A stretch of DNA of 64,000 nucleotides, from NCBI GenBank assembly GCA_947498125.1, contig CANMJH010000002.1, forward strand, positions 62,001-126,000. Reading direction: 5' to 3'. Under the pieces are notes generated by a model. It saw only the letters and a program-made list of their open reading frames with translations. It was not told the DNA's origin and ran no database searches. The position numbers and the translations under genes were made by a program. Shown one piece after another: positions 47,379 to 56,361 of the stretch (positions are counted from its first letter, which is position 1; each line of letters opens with the position of its first letter). Source of the DNA: an uncultured Nioella sp. (lineage in GTDB: Bacteria > Pseudomonadota > Alphaproteobacteria > Rhodobacterales > Rhodobacteraceae).

Positions 47379-49066
47379 TGCGCATACTTATCCTTGGTGG
47401 CTATGGGGTATTTGGGGGCCGCCTTGCGCAACTCATATCAGATCTGCCGGTTGAGGTTCTTGTCGCTGGCCGCTCTGCCAGCAAGGCAGGCGCGTTTTGC
47501 GCGGCAGCTGAAGGCACCGCCAGCTTCACGCCCCTTGTCGTCGACCGCGATCAGATCGCGGACACGCTTCGCAGTCAAAAGCCTGACATGCTGGTCGATG
47601 CTTCTGGTCCATTTCAAGCCTATGGCGCCGACCCCTATAATGTAATCCGGGCCTGCATCGACACCGGCACCCATTACCTTGATTTTGCTGACGGGGCTGA
47701 TTTTGTCTTTGGCGTCGATCAATTTGACACTGCCGCACGGGATGCAGGTGTTTTCATCTTATCAGGCGTTTCAAGTTTTCCGGTTCTGACGGCAGCTGTC
47801 CTGCGCCATTTGGGCCATGACATGCAGATCACCCATGTAACGGGCGGCATCGCGCCTTCGCCCCATGCCGGGATCGGCCTGAATGTCATGCGTGCCGTCC
47901 TTTCCTATGCGGGCGCACCAGTGCAGATGATCCGCGGCGGGAGGCCTATCACAGCCATGGGCCTTACTGAAAACCGCTTTGCCACGATCGCACCGCCCGG
48001 CAAACTTCCCCTGAAACGCCTCAGATTTTCATTGGTGGACGTGCCCGACCTGAGGGTCATCCCGCCTGAACATCCCGCTATACAAGAGGTTTGGATGGGC
48101 GCCGGGCCGGTCCCGGACATCCTGCACCGGATGCTCAACCTGTGCGCAAAGGCCCGCGCGAAAGGCTGGCTGCCGCCACTTGCCCCCTTCGCCAGCCTCT
48201 TTTACCGCGCGTTGAACCTTATGAAATTCGGCCCGCATCGCGGTGGCATGTTCATTGACGCACGTGGGCATGACAAGGACGGTCCGCGCGCGAAATCCTG
48301 GCATCTGCTGGCCGAGGGCGATGATGGTCCGCTTATTCCGTCCATGGCCATCGAGGCGATCATTCGCAAAACCATCGCAGGCAATGCCCCAGCGCCGGGC
48401 GCGCGGGCCGCGACCCATGTGCTTGAACTAAGCGATTACGACACGCTTTTTGTCGCGCGCCAAATCACAACCGGCCATTATGACAGCCGCGATCAGAACA
48501 AACCGATCTATCCGCGCATTCTGGGCTCCGCCTTTGATACTCTTCCCGATCAGGTCAAACGCCTTCGCGACAGCGATCAATCGCGCGAATGGCATGGCGA
48601 GGCGGAAATCACGCCATCCGGCCATGCCCTTGGCCGCCTTATCGCCCGCGCGTTCAGCTTTCCCACCAAGGCCCGCACCTGCCCTGTAAGCGTCCGCTTT
48701 GATCCCGACGAAACGGGCGAGCTTTGGACCCGCGATTTTGGAGGGCAGATCATGGTTAGCCATCAAAGCTTTGGCAAAACCCGCGATCAACATCATATGG
48801 TTGAACGCTTTGGCCCGGTCGCAGTCGCATTGGCCTTGGTGGTCAAAGAAGGGAAACTGCACTTCATCCCACGCCATATCCGCCTGTTTGGGCTAAACTT
48901 GCCGGGCTGGATGCTTCCAAAAGGTGACAGCTATGAAACTGAAATTGACGGCCGGTTTCGGTTTCACGTTGAAATCCGCGTGCCAGTTCTAGGCCGCCTT
49001 GTGCGCTACCAAGGTTGGCTTACCCCAGAATTGCCGTCCGCCGCTGGCGCGACATTAATAGGGTGA
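47378..49066 (+). CDS. Saccharopine dehydrogenase-like protein with DUF4166 domain
   Basis: A 562-residue protein. The N-terminal half is a Rossmann dehydrogenase of the saccharopine-dehydrogenase/homospermidine-synthase type (MRILILGGYGVFGGRLAQLI; VDASGPFQAYG; DFADGADFVFG). The C-terminal part (about 390-555; EWHGEAEI, GELWTRDFGGQIMVS, FHVEIRVPVLGRLVRYQGWL) resembles DUF4166. The substrate is unknown. The start codon overlaps the pncA stop (TGATG), and the HEAT-like gene follows 5 bases after, making a three-gene unit. Confidence 0.85.
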   Translation: MRILILGGYGVFGGRLAQLISDLPVEVLVAGRSASKAGAFCAAAEGTASFTPLVVDRDQIADTLRSQKPDMLVDASGPFQAYGADPYNVIRACIDTGTHYLDFADGADFVFGVDQFDTAARDAGVFILSGVSSFPVLTAAVLRHLGHDMQITHVTGGIAPSPHAGIGLNVMRAVLSYAGAPVQMIRGGRPITAMGLTENRFATIAPPGKLPLKRLRFSLVDVPDLRVIPPEHPAIQEVWMGAGPVPDILHRMLNLCAKARAKGWLPPLAPFASLFYRALNLMKFGPHRGGMFIDARGHDKDGPRAKSWHLLAEGDDGPLIPSMAIEAIIRKTIAGNAPAPGARAATHVLELSDYDTLFVARQITTGHYDSRDQNKPIYPRILGSAFDTLPDQVKRLRDSDQSREWHGEAEITPSGHALGRLIARAFSFPTKARTCPVSVRFDPDETGELWTRDFGGQIMVSHQSFGKTRDQHHMVERFGPVAVALALVVKEGKLHFIPRHIRLFGLNLPGWMLPKGDSYETEIDGRFRFHVEIRVPVLGRLVRYQGWLTPELPSAAGATLIG

Positions 49067-49071
49067 TCGCA

Positions 49072-50139
49072 ATGTTCCGCCGGTTCATACGCCAGCTTCT
49101 TTTAAAGGCTCAAATCTCGGCAGCCATTAAGCGACCCCCATCCAGAATTGACCAGCGCCGCACCCAAGCCGATATCGCTGTCCTAAAAGATCTTTCCACC
49201 TTGCTGCTGCAGCCCGACACTGCAACCGAAAGCAACTTTTCTGCCGATCTGGTTAAGGCAAGGGCAGCACTGCCTGCCGGTCTTGAAAGATTTGAGCAGC
49301 GCCTGCGCTACGCTGCGAATATGTATCACAGGAACGATCTGACCACGCTGAAAGAACATCCCGCGCTTTGCGTGTTGTTTCTTTTTCACGGGTCCGGCCA
49401 TGTCCGCCAAGAGGCGCTGTCGCGACTGCCCGCGGATGCCGCAACCTCTCCGATCGTTCTTTTTGCTTTGATGCGGCGTCTTAATGACTGGGCCCTACCG
49501 GTCCGGCAAGCCGCCATCATAGCTTTTGATCGTCTGGCGAAGCATCTGGAGCCTAGGGATATCGCCCTGCTTTTGCCGAAGCTCGCCCGGGATATGTTGG
49601 AATATTCACGCGCGGAAAACCCCGTTTTTAAGCTTGTTTTCCGCGATACAAACGCGGGGCAAGAGGCGATGATTTACTGGCTAGGCACCGCGCGGCAAGG
49701 TCCGGCTGCGCGGATTATGGCGCGGCTGTTACAAGGCAACTCGCTGGACGCACATTTGATGCATTTTGCACGAAGCGCCGCTCATCCGCATGTGCGCCAG
49801 ATCGCGGCAAAGGCATTGTTGACGGGTCAGGCCGAATGGCACGAGGGGTGGCAACGCGTTCCTGTCGATAAAAGTCTTGGGCAATTCCGAATGACCGCAA
49901 AGATCGGCACAAGGGCTTTGTCTGTCGGCGCGCCTGCGAAGGGTTTTGTCACCGCTCTGGCCCATGACAAAAGTGCGCGCGTGCGAAGACTGGCCGCTGA
50001 CCAAGTCATTCTAAAGGGCGCGGAAGCGTTGCCGAAGGCCGAGCTGGAAAAGCTTTGCAGTGATCAAGATAAAGGCGTCCTTGAACGCATGGCCTTTGCT
50101 TCACGCAAATGGAATTGGGACGAGACAACCATCAGCTGA
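49072..50139 (+). CDS. HEAT-repeat-like hypothetical protein
   Basis: A 355-residue, basic, helical protein. Several stretches show HEAT-like helix pairs with P-x-V-R-x-x-A spacing (SGHVRQEALSRLP, WALPVRQAAIIAFDRLAKHL, HPHVRQIAAKALL, SARVRRLAADQVILK), giving at least four repeats between residues 100 and 320. HEAT proteins serve as binding scaffolds; nothing shows the partner. The ATG at 49072 has AGGG upstream and leaves a 5-base gap to the previous gene, so co-expression with the DUF4166 protein is likely. Confidence 0.75.
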   Translation: MFRRFIRQLLLKAQISAAIKRPPSRIDQRRTQADIAVLKDLSTLLLQPDTATESNFSADLVKARAALPAGLERFEQRLRYAANMYHRNDLTTLKEHPALCVLFLFHGSGHVRQEALSRLPADAATSPIVLFALMRRLNDWALPVRQAAIIAFDRLAKHLEPRDIALLLPKLARDMLEYSRAENPVFKLVFRDTNAGQEAMIYWLGTARQGPAARIMARLLQGNSLDAHLMHFARSAAHPHVRQIAAKALLTGQAEWHEGWQRVPVDKSLGQFRMTAKIGTRALSVGAPAKGFVTALAHDKSARVRRLAADQVILKGAEALPKAELEKLCSDQDKGVLERMAFASRKWNWDETTIS

Positions 50140-50163
50140 CTTCCCACCAGCCTTGAAATCACA

Positions 50164-51276
50164 TCACAACACCGCAGTTTTCCACAAAGTAACCTTGATG
50201 CCTCCATGGGCAATCGGATCCTGATTTGGCACCCACGGCAGACCGGTGGCTTTTGCAAGCCCTCCATCCGAAGTGACAAGGCTGACCCGCCAGCCTTTAA
50301 ACCGCTCTTGCATGACCTTGCCAAAGGCACCGTAGAGCGAAAACAGCATCTTTCGATTGCCGATCCGCGCGCCGTATGGCGGGTTGACGATCACAAGGCC
50401 GGGTGGCCCCTCTGGTGGCTCTAGATCGCTAATGGCTTGCTGGGTGAAATGGGTCCACTCAGACACGCCTGCCGCCTTTGCGTTTCCGCTGGCGTTTTTG
50501 ATCGCGCCAGCATCGCGGTCAAACCCATAGAACTGCGCCACAACCGGCGCGGCAGCGCTTTGGGTTTCCAATGCGGCATAGGCTTCGGCGTCAAACCCGG
50601 CAAAATCTTCAAAGGCAAAGCGGCGGCTGCGCCCCGGGGTCAAACCCGCCGCAATCTCGGCAGCTTCTAAAACAAAGGTGCCCGACCCACACATCGGATC
50701 AACCACAGGCTCGGACCCATCAAAGCCCGAGGCGCGCAGCATCATCGCCGCCAAATTCTCACGCATCGGCGCTTTGCCCACAGCAGGCTTATGCCCCCGT
50801 TTGTGCAACCCCTCGCCGGATGTATCGAGGCTGATGGTGCACAGATCATCGTCAATGCGCACTTTCACGATCAGGTCAGCCTCTTTCAAAACTGGCGCGC
50901 CCACGGCATCGACAATGGCCTTTTCCACTCGGCTAATGGCCGCGCCCGCATGATAGATCTTTGACTTTCGACAGGTCGCCTCAACCCGAAACGGCACATC
51001 GGGTCGCAAGAACGCGGCCCAATCCAATTTGCGCGCGCGCTTGTCCAGCTGCGCCGGATGCATCGCCCGAAACTCGGCAATTCTGACCAAGATCCGCGCC
51101 GCACCGCGCAACTCACGATTGGCGCGCCAGATCTCAGGCCAGCCGCCCGTCATCTCAACCCCGCCAGGCACAACTTTGGGCGACGCAAAACCAGCCGCGC
51201 TGGCCTCATCTGCTAAAAAAGCTTCGGTGCCCGGGGCGGCGACAAGAAAGATTGGAAAGATATCGGATTGGCTCAT
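50164..51276 (-). CDS. THUMP-domain class I rRNA methyltransferase (RlmL/YpsC-like)
   Basis: A 370-residue SAM-dependent methyltransferase. The N-terminal THUMP region (about residues 45-160) binds RNA; the catalytic domain holds PMCGSGTFVLEAAEIAAG and the NPPYGARIG motif that marks N2-guanine or N6-adenine methylation. This resembles the N-terminal half of E. coli RlmKL, which makes m2G2445 in 23S rRNA. The exact target is an inference. It converges on the HEAT-like gene. Confidence 0.9.
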   Translation of the reverse strand: MSQSDIFPIFLVAAPGTEAFLADEASAAGFASPKVVPGGVEMTGGWPEIWRANRELRGAARILVRIAEFRAMHPAQLDKRARKLDWAAFLRPDVPFRVEATCRKSKIYHAGAAISRVEKAIVDAVGAPVLKEADLIVKVRIDDDLCTISLDTSGEGLHKRGHKPAVGKAPMRENLAAMMLRASGFDGSEPVVDPMCGSGTFVLEAAEIAAGLTPGRSRRFAFEDFAGFDAEAYAALETQSAAAPVVAQFYGFDRDAGAIKNASGNAKAAGVSEWTHFTQQAISDLEPPEGPPGLVIVNPPYGARIGNRKMLFSLYGAFGKVMQERFKGWRVSLVTSDGGLAKATGLPWVPNQDPIAHGGIKVTLWKTAVL

Positions 51277-51418
51277 GCCACGCCCTTACGCGGTTTTTTC
51301 CAAAATGGCGAGAATGGCCGCAATAATTTGGGGCTTCGTGAACCTTTCCCGCCCCTACAGCGACATATGCAGAGACACCGGTATATTCAGGCCGGGATTA
51401 TTTGAAGGATTTATTGTC

Positions 51419-51742
51419 ATGAAACGCATTATTGCCACCAGTTTTCTGGCCGCCACCCTCACCGCTCCTGTCGCCATCTCTGCCTCTGCCGAAATAACCA
51501 CTCTTGGCCAGTGTTACGACCTTGTCATGGCCCGATGCTCTATCGGTTCAGATTGCAGCAGAGCCATCGCCTATTGTGACGCGCTTTTCGGGGATCAAGG
51601 CGATTCACCTGATCGGCCCGGCGGCAGCCCAGTCAATCCAACCGCCGACATGCGCCAGCAACCCAATCTGGGGATCGACTTCGGCGAAGACAGCGATGAC
51701 GACGAAAACGGGCGCGGGGAAAACGCACAGCAGCGCCAGTAA
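51419..51742 (+). CDS. Small exported Cys-containing protein
   Basis: A 107-residue hypothetical protein. A Sec signal (about residues 1-24, cut after ASA) precedes a short region with four Cys (QCYDLVMARCSIGSDCSRAIAYC) that would form two disulfides in the periplasm, then an acidic, disordered tail (DSDDDENGRGE). AAGGA upstream supports the start. It is monocistronic, divergent from the methyltransferase. No known family is recognised. Confidence 0.75.
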   Translation: MKRIIATSFLAATLTAPVAISASAEITTLGQCYDLVMARCSIGSDCSRAIAYCDALFGDQGDSPDRPGGSPVNPTADMRQQPNLGIDFGEDSDDDENGRGENAQQRQ

Positions 51743-51853
51743 GGGACGCCCGTTCCTAAGCCGCGCAATGCCGCTATTTCCGGCGAAGATCTTTTCTCAC
51801 TTGCTCTTGCCCCTCCGGCTTTGATCTAAAGGATTGGGCAGGAGGGCCCCCAA

Positions 51854-53146
51854 ATGGTCGATATCGCTACGCGGGTTTACAATCACAAATGGAAGATCGA
51901 TCCGATCATCCGGTCCCTGATCGATACCGATTTTTACAAACTCCTGATGTGCCAATCGGTGTTTCGCAAAAAACCCGACACATCCGTCACCTTCTCACTC
52001 ATCAACCGGTCCAAGCACATCCGCCTGGCCGACCTGATCGACGAAGGCGAATTGCGGGAACAATTGGACCATATCCGTTCGCTCTCGCTGTCTCCGGGCG
52101 AAAGCACATGGATGCGCGGCAACCTCTTTTACGGCAAGCGCCAGATGTTCACGCCGGAATTTATGGACTGGTTCGAAACCCTGCGCCTGCCCGCATACAA
52201 TCTGGAAAAGCGGGACGGGCAATATGAACTGACATTCGAGGGATCATGGCCCGAAGTGATGCTGTGGGAAATCCCGGCGCTGTCGGTCCTGATGGAACTG
52301 CGCAGCCGCGCCGTCCTAGGCCAGATGGGCAAGTTCGAGCTGCAAATCCTCTATGCCCGCGCCATGACCCGCGTTTGGGAAAAGGTCGAGCGTCTGCGCA
52401 AAACCCCCGACCTGCGTATCGCTGATTTCGGCACGCGCCGCCGCCATTCCTTCATGTGGCAGGATTGGTGCGTGCAGGCGATGCAGGAAGGGCTGGGGGA
52501 TAAATTCGTCGGCACCTCAAACTGCCTCATCGCCAAACGCTCTGAGGTTGAGGCGATTGGCACCAACGCTCATGAACTGCCCATGGTCTATTCCGCGCTG
52601 GCCGAAACCGATGCGGCGCTAGCATCCGCGCCCTATGACGTGCTGGCCGATTGGCACGAGGAACATGACGGCAACCTGCGTATCATCCTGCCTGATACGT
52701 ACGGGACGGAAGGGTTTCTGGCCAACGCCCCGGATTGGCTAACCAAATGGACCGGCATCCGCATCGATAGCGGTGATCCCGCAACCGGCGCCGAGATTGC
52801 GATCAAGTGGTGGAAAGACCGAGGCGAAGACCCGCGCGACAAGCTGGTGATCTTCTCAGACGGGCTGGACGTTGCCAAAGTCGAGGAACTGCAAGCGCAA
52901 TTCGCGGGCCGCGTGAGGGTCAGCTTCGGCTGGGGCACGCTTCTAACCAATGATTTCCGAGGGCTGGTCCAGAACGACGCCCTCGCTCCCTTCTCCCTCG
53001 TCTGCAAAGCGGTGGCCGCCAACGGACGGCCCACGGTGAAGCTGTCAGATAACCCCGAGAAAGCCATGGGCCCGGCAGAAGAGATCGCCCGATATAAACG
53101 GGTGTTCGGGGTGGGCGATCAGGAACGGGTTGAGGTTGTGGTCTGA
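51854..53146 (+). CDS. pncB: Nicotinate phosphoribosyltransferase PncB
   Basis: Converts nicotinate and PRPP (with ATP) to nicotinate mononucleotide, the second step of nicotinamide salvage. The 430-residue protein shows the family N-terminus (IRSLIDTDFYKLLMCQSVFR), the DFGTRRRHSFMWQDW motif that contacts the substrate, and GWGTLLTNDF near the C-terminus. GGAGGG lies 7 bases upstream of the ATG. Together with PncA it closes the nicotinamide-to-NaMN route in this window. Confidence 0.97.
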   Translation: MVDIATRVYNHKWKIDPIIRSLIDTDFYKLLMCQSVFRKKPDTSVTFSLINRSKHIRLADLIDEGELREQLDHIRSLSLSPGESTWMRGNLFYGKRQMFTPEFMDWFETLRLPAYNLEKRDGQYELTFEGSWPEVMLWEIPALSVLMELRSRAVLGQMGKFELQILYARAMTRVWEKVERLRKTPDLRIADFGTRRRHSFMWQDWCVQAMQEGLGDKFVGTSNCLIAKRSEVEAIGTNAHELPMVYSALAETDAALASAPYDVLADWHEEHDGNLRIILPDTYGTEGFLANAPDWLTKWTGIRIDSGDPATGAEIAIKWWKDRGEDPRDKLVIFSDGLDVAKVEELQAQFAGRVRVSFGWGTLLTNDFRGLVQNDALAPFSLVCKAVAANGRPTVKLSDNPEKAMGPAEEIARYKRVFGVGDQERVEVVV

Positions 53147-53189
53147 CCCTTCACTGTAAAAAATGATTTTCAAGATAGGAGTTTGTTCA

Positions 53190-53801
53190 GTGAATCCAAT
53201 TGAAATTGCGACTTGGCCGCCTCTCTGGGTTTTGCTTGCTGGCCCAACAATTTTGGGCATCTCCTCGGTTACAGGCCTGACTGCACTACTCATAAGCGTT
53301 AGAAACCAAAGAGAAAAAAGGCGGCTTGATACAATTATCAAAACTATGGAAGCCGAGCAAAGCGTAAGATATTCGGAAATTCACCAGTCTTTTGTAAAAG
53401 CAAGAAAGGGTGGCACTCTTCTTAATCTAACAGAACCTCGAAACGACGCTGAGTGGGAAGAGCGTGAGAAAGTTCTTACTTATTTGAATCACTACGAGCT
53501 GATCGGCACCGCGCTTCGAATGAACTTATTGAGTTATTCAATCTATCGTGAATGGATGGGCACCGTCGTTGTCCATACGTGGAATGAATCCGTGAAATTT
53601 ATTGACAAGAGTAGATGCCCGGAATCGCAATCACTCGGAGAAAACGAAGAAGAAAATCCAAAGGACTACAATCAAAGACTGTACGAAAATTTTCAATATC
53701 TCGCTGAAAGATTCGCTACGGATTTAAAACTAAAATGCGTGCCGTTGGACAAAAATTGCTCTCGCTTCTACGAAACTCTCAGTGCAGGCTCCAACGACTA
53801 A
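53190..53801 (+). CDS. DUF4760-like membrane-anchored protein on an AT-rich insert
   Basis: A 203-residue protein with one N-terminal hydrophobic segment (about residues 8-32; PLWVLLAGPTILGISSVTGLTALLI) followed by a cytoplasmic helical domain containing LTYLNHYELIGTALRMNLLSYSIYREWMG, a pattern I associate with DUF4760. The GTG at 53190 is chosen because AGGAG lies 8 bases upstream; the ATG at 53163 lacks a site. The base composition is unlike its neighbours (23 of 60 bases GC at 53341-53400), which suggests recent acquisition. Function unknown. Confidence 0.75.
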   Translation: MNPIEIATWPPLWVLLAGPTILGISSVTGLTALLISVRNQREKRRLDTIIKTMEAEQSVRYSEIHQSFVKARKGGTLLNLTEPRNDAEWEEREKVLTYLNHYELIGTALRMNLLSYSIYREWMGTVVVHTWNESVKFIDKSRCPESQSLGENEEENPKDYNQRLYENFQYLAERFATDLKLKCVPLDKNCSRFYETLSAGSND

Positions 53802-53822
53802 AAAAACTCTGAGCTGAAGTAG

Positions 53823-54239
53823 TCATTCGCCGCGATTTCTTCTCAACTCCTTCACCTCTGACCTTACTTTCTTCGCCTTCAGCCGTCGCTCGATTGAGCC
53901 TTTTGTGGGCCGTGTCGGTCTCCGCCGTTTGGGGGCCACCAGCGCTTTGCGGATAAGCTCGGCCAGGCGGTCTGTGGCGATGTCTCGGTTGCGGGCTTGT
54001 GACCTTGTTTCTTGCACGAAGATCACCAGCGCGCCGTCTTTGGTCCAGCGGGACCCGGCCAGCCGTTTCAAGCGGCGTTTCACCGGGTCCGGCAGGTTGG
54101 GCGATCTCTCGGCCTCGAACCGCAGTTCCACCGCCGTTGAGACCTTGTTGACATTCTGCCCCCCCGGGCCTGAGGCGCGGGTGAAGCTTTCTGTCATCTC
54201 CCAATCAGCGATGGTGATCTGATCATTTATCACAAGCAT
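53823..54239 (-). CDS. arfB: Alternative ribosome-rescue factor ArfB
   Basis: ArfB (YaeJ) hydrolyses peptidyl-tRNA on ribosomes stalled without a stop codon. The 138-residue product has the GGQ catalytic motif (SGPGGQNVNK, Gly26-Gly27-Gln28) and the basic C-terminal tail (RRRPTRPTKGSIERRLKAKKVRSEVK) that inserts into the mRNA channel. The start at 54239 is used because the longer frame runs into the antiporter gene. A back-up to the trans-translation factor SmpB encoded 8 kb away. Confidence 0.95.
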   Translation of the reverse strand: MLVINDQITIADWEMTESFTRASGPGGQNVNKVSTAVELRFEAERSPNLPDPVKRRLKRLAGSRWTKDGALVIFVQETRSQARNRDIATDRLAELIRKALVAPKRRRPTRPTKGSIERRLKAKKVRSEVKELRRNRGE

Positions 54240-54297
54240 ATGCGGCACCTTTGTCTGTACCGTTTGTCTACAAGGGGGCGCATGGTGGAGGACAGGA

Positions 54298-56358
54298 TTA
54301 TTTTGACGGCTTTTCGCTCTCGTTTTCTTCGATAATGCTTTCGACATCGCGGTGGCCGGGCGGATGCCAGCCACGTTCAACCCGAGTGGCGTGAATGTTG
54401 AGGCCGCGAATTTCGGCTTCTTCGACTTCGCGCAATTCTTTGACCCGCTCGATATAGGGCTCGTTCAAATGGGCCGGTATGTCTGGGTCATACAGTGCCG
54501 CCAGTTCGACCAAAGAATAGCGGTCCGCATCCACAAAATCCTGCGCCTGCAGCTCGGCGTCATGCGGGTGGACGCCCAAGGCCTCCAGCGCCGAGCGGCC
54601 CATCCGAACCGAGCTGTCAAACGTATCGCGAATAATATCCCGGCATCCGGCTGCATAAAGCTCGTATACGTGATGCCGGTCCACGGCCCGCGCGATGATA
54701 TGAACATGCGGGTGGTGCTGGTGGACGTGGTGAACGAGGTTGGTAATCGCCTCTTGTTCATCCATTGCAGCGACGATGATTTTTGCCTCGTCAAGTCCCG
54801 CCGCGTGCAGCAGATCCGGGCGCGTTGCGTCGCCGTAGAAGACCTTGATTCCAAAGCGTCTGAGTCGGTCCAAGAGGTCCGAATTGTGATCCAAGACCAC
54901 AGTCGTATAGCCCGCGCGCCGCATCATCCGGTTTACAACACCGCCAACCTTACCAATGCCCGCGATAATCACCGTGCCGCCTTCATCAACTTCATCGGCC
55001 TCGCGCACCTGATCTTCGATGAATTTTGGCGTGATCACGCGCTCATAAAGAATGAAGAGAACCGGCGTCAGCAACATGGACAGTGTCACAACAAGCAAAA
55101 GCTGATCGGCAATGACCTGCGGCAGAACTTGGTTCGCAACAACAAAAGACAGCAGGACGAAGCCAAATTCGCCCGCTTGGGCCAAGCTGAGTGTGAAAAG
55201 CCATCGGTCCGCTCCTTTGATACGGAAGAGAATGGCGAGACCAAACAGCACGGCGCCTTTTAGCGCCATGAGGCCAAAGGTGAGAGCGACAATCAGAAAG
55301 AAATTTCCAAAGAGCAGGCCGAAATCTATGGCGGCTCCTACCGTAATAAAGAACAGGCCCAAAAGCAGTCCGCGAAACGGATCGATATCGCTTTCCAGCT
55401 CATGGCGGTATTCTGAATTGGCCAGAACCACACCCGCAAGGAACGTCCCCAAGGCCGGGGACAGCCCTACGAGAGTCATCAATAGGGCGATGCCGATCAC
55501 CATCATCAGGGCAGCTGCTACGAAAAGCTCGCGCAGATGGGCCAGTTCGATAAAGCGAAACAAGGGACGGGTGAGGTATGAACCGCCAAGAATTACCGCA
55601 CCAATTGCCCCAAGAGTTACAAGCGCCTGCGCCCATCCCGGCAGGTCATCGACAAGGTTCAGGTCAGGTCCGTGATCGTCGCCATGTTCGCCGCCGTGTT
55701 CCGCCGCGTGTTCGTCTGCGTGGTCATCACCATGACCATCGTCATGTCCCGAAACCGCATGGGTATCTTCGCCATGGGCGTCCATCGTTTCGACGATTTC
55801 AGTAGCATGGCTTAGCGCCCTAAGATCCCACTCCTCGACCAAATCTGGCATCGCCAAAAGAGGAATAAGCGCCAGCATCGGGATGACTGCGATGTCTTGG
55901 AATAACAAAACCGAGAACCCGGATTGACCTCCATCTGATTTCATCAACCCTTTTTCATTCAAGGTTTGCAGGACAATCGCCGTCGAGCTGAGCGCGAGGA
56001 CAAGGCCAATGGCAACCGAGAAGGTCCAAGGCAGGCCAAAAACCAGAGACGCCCCCGTGGCAATTGCGGCGGTGACACCCACCTGCAACCCGCCAAGCCC
56101 CAAAAGCTTGGCGCGCATTTCCCATAATCGTCTGGGTTCCAATTCCAATCCGACAAGGAATAGCATCATGACAACGCCAAATTCGGCGAAATGTTGAAGG
56201 CTGATCACGTCAACATTAAGGGCCAGCAAAACAGGGCCCAGAATAATACCTGCGATCAGGTAACCAAGGACCGATCCAAGCCCCAGCTTTGTGGCGATGG
56301 GTACGGAAATGACACCGGCGATCAACAATAGAAAGGAAAGAAGCAGGAAACTCCCCAT
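54298..56358 (-). CDS. Kef-type (CPA2) cation/proton antiporter with His-rich loop
   Basis: A 686-residue CPA2 antiporter: about twelve N-terminal membrane segments, then a TrkA-N (RCK) domain (VIIAGIGKVGGVVNRMMRRAGYTTVVLD, about residue 465 onward). KefB/C relatives release K+ when gated by glutathione adducts. An extra His/Asp/Glu-rich stretch (about residues 193-232) holds nine His in roughly 35 residues between membrane helices and could bind metal. It begins 3 bases after the partner oxidoreductase gene, matching the kefF/kefG-kefC arrangement. The transported ion is inferred. Confidence 0.9.
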   Translation of the reverse strand: MGSFLLLSFLLLIAGVISVPIATKLGLGSVLGYLIAGIILGPVLLALNVDVISLQHFAEFGVVMMLFLVGLELEPRRLWEMRAKLLGLGGLQVGVTAAIATGASLVFGLPWTFSVAIGLVLALSSTAIVLQTLNEKGLMKSDGGQSGFSVLLFQDIAVIPMLALIPLLAMPDLVEEWDLRALSHATEIVETMDAHGEDTHAVSGHDDGHGDDHADEHAAEHGGEHGDDHGPDLNLVDDLPGWAQALVTLGAIGAVILGGSYLTRPLFRFIELAHLRELFVAAALMMVIGIALLMTLVGLSPALGTFLAGVVLANSEYRHELESDIDPFRGLLLGLFFITVGAAIDFGLLFGNFFLIVALTFGLMALKGAVLFGLAILFRIKGADRWLFTLSLAQAGEFGFVLLSFVVANQVLPQVIADQLLLVVTLSMLLTPVLFILYERVITPKFIEDQVREADEVDEGGTVIIAGIGKVGGVVNRMMRRAGYTTVVLDHNSDLLDRLRRFGIKVFYGDATRPDLLHAAGLDEAKIIVAAMDEQEAITNLVHHVHQHHPHVHIIARAVDRHHVYELYAAGCRDIIRDTFDSSVRMGRSALEALGVHPHDAELQAQDFVDADRYSLVELAALYDPDIPAHLNEPYIERVKELREVEEAEIRGLNIHATRVERGWHPPGHRDVESIIEENESEKPSK

Positions 56359-56361
56359 GGC

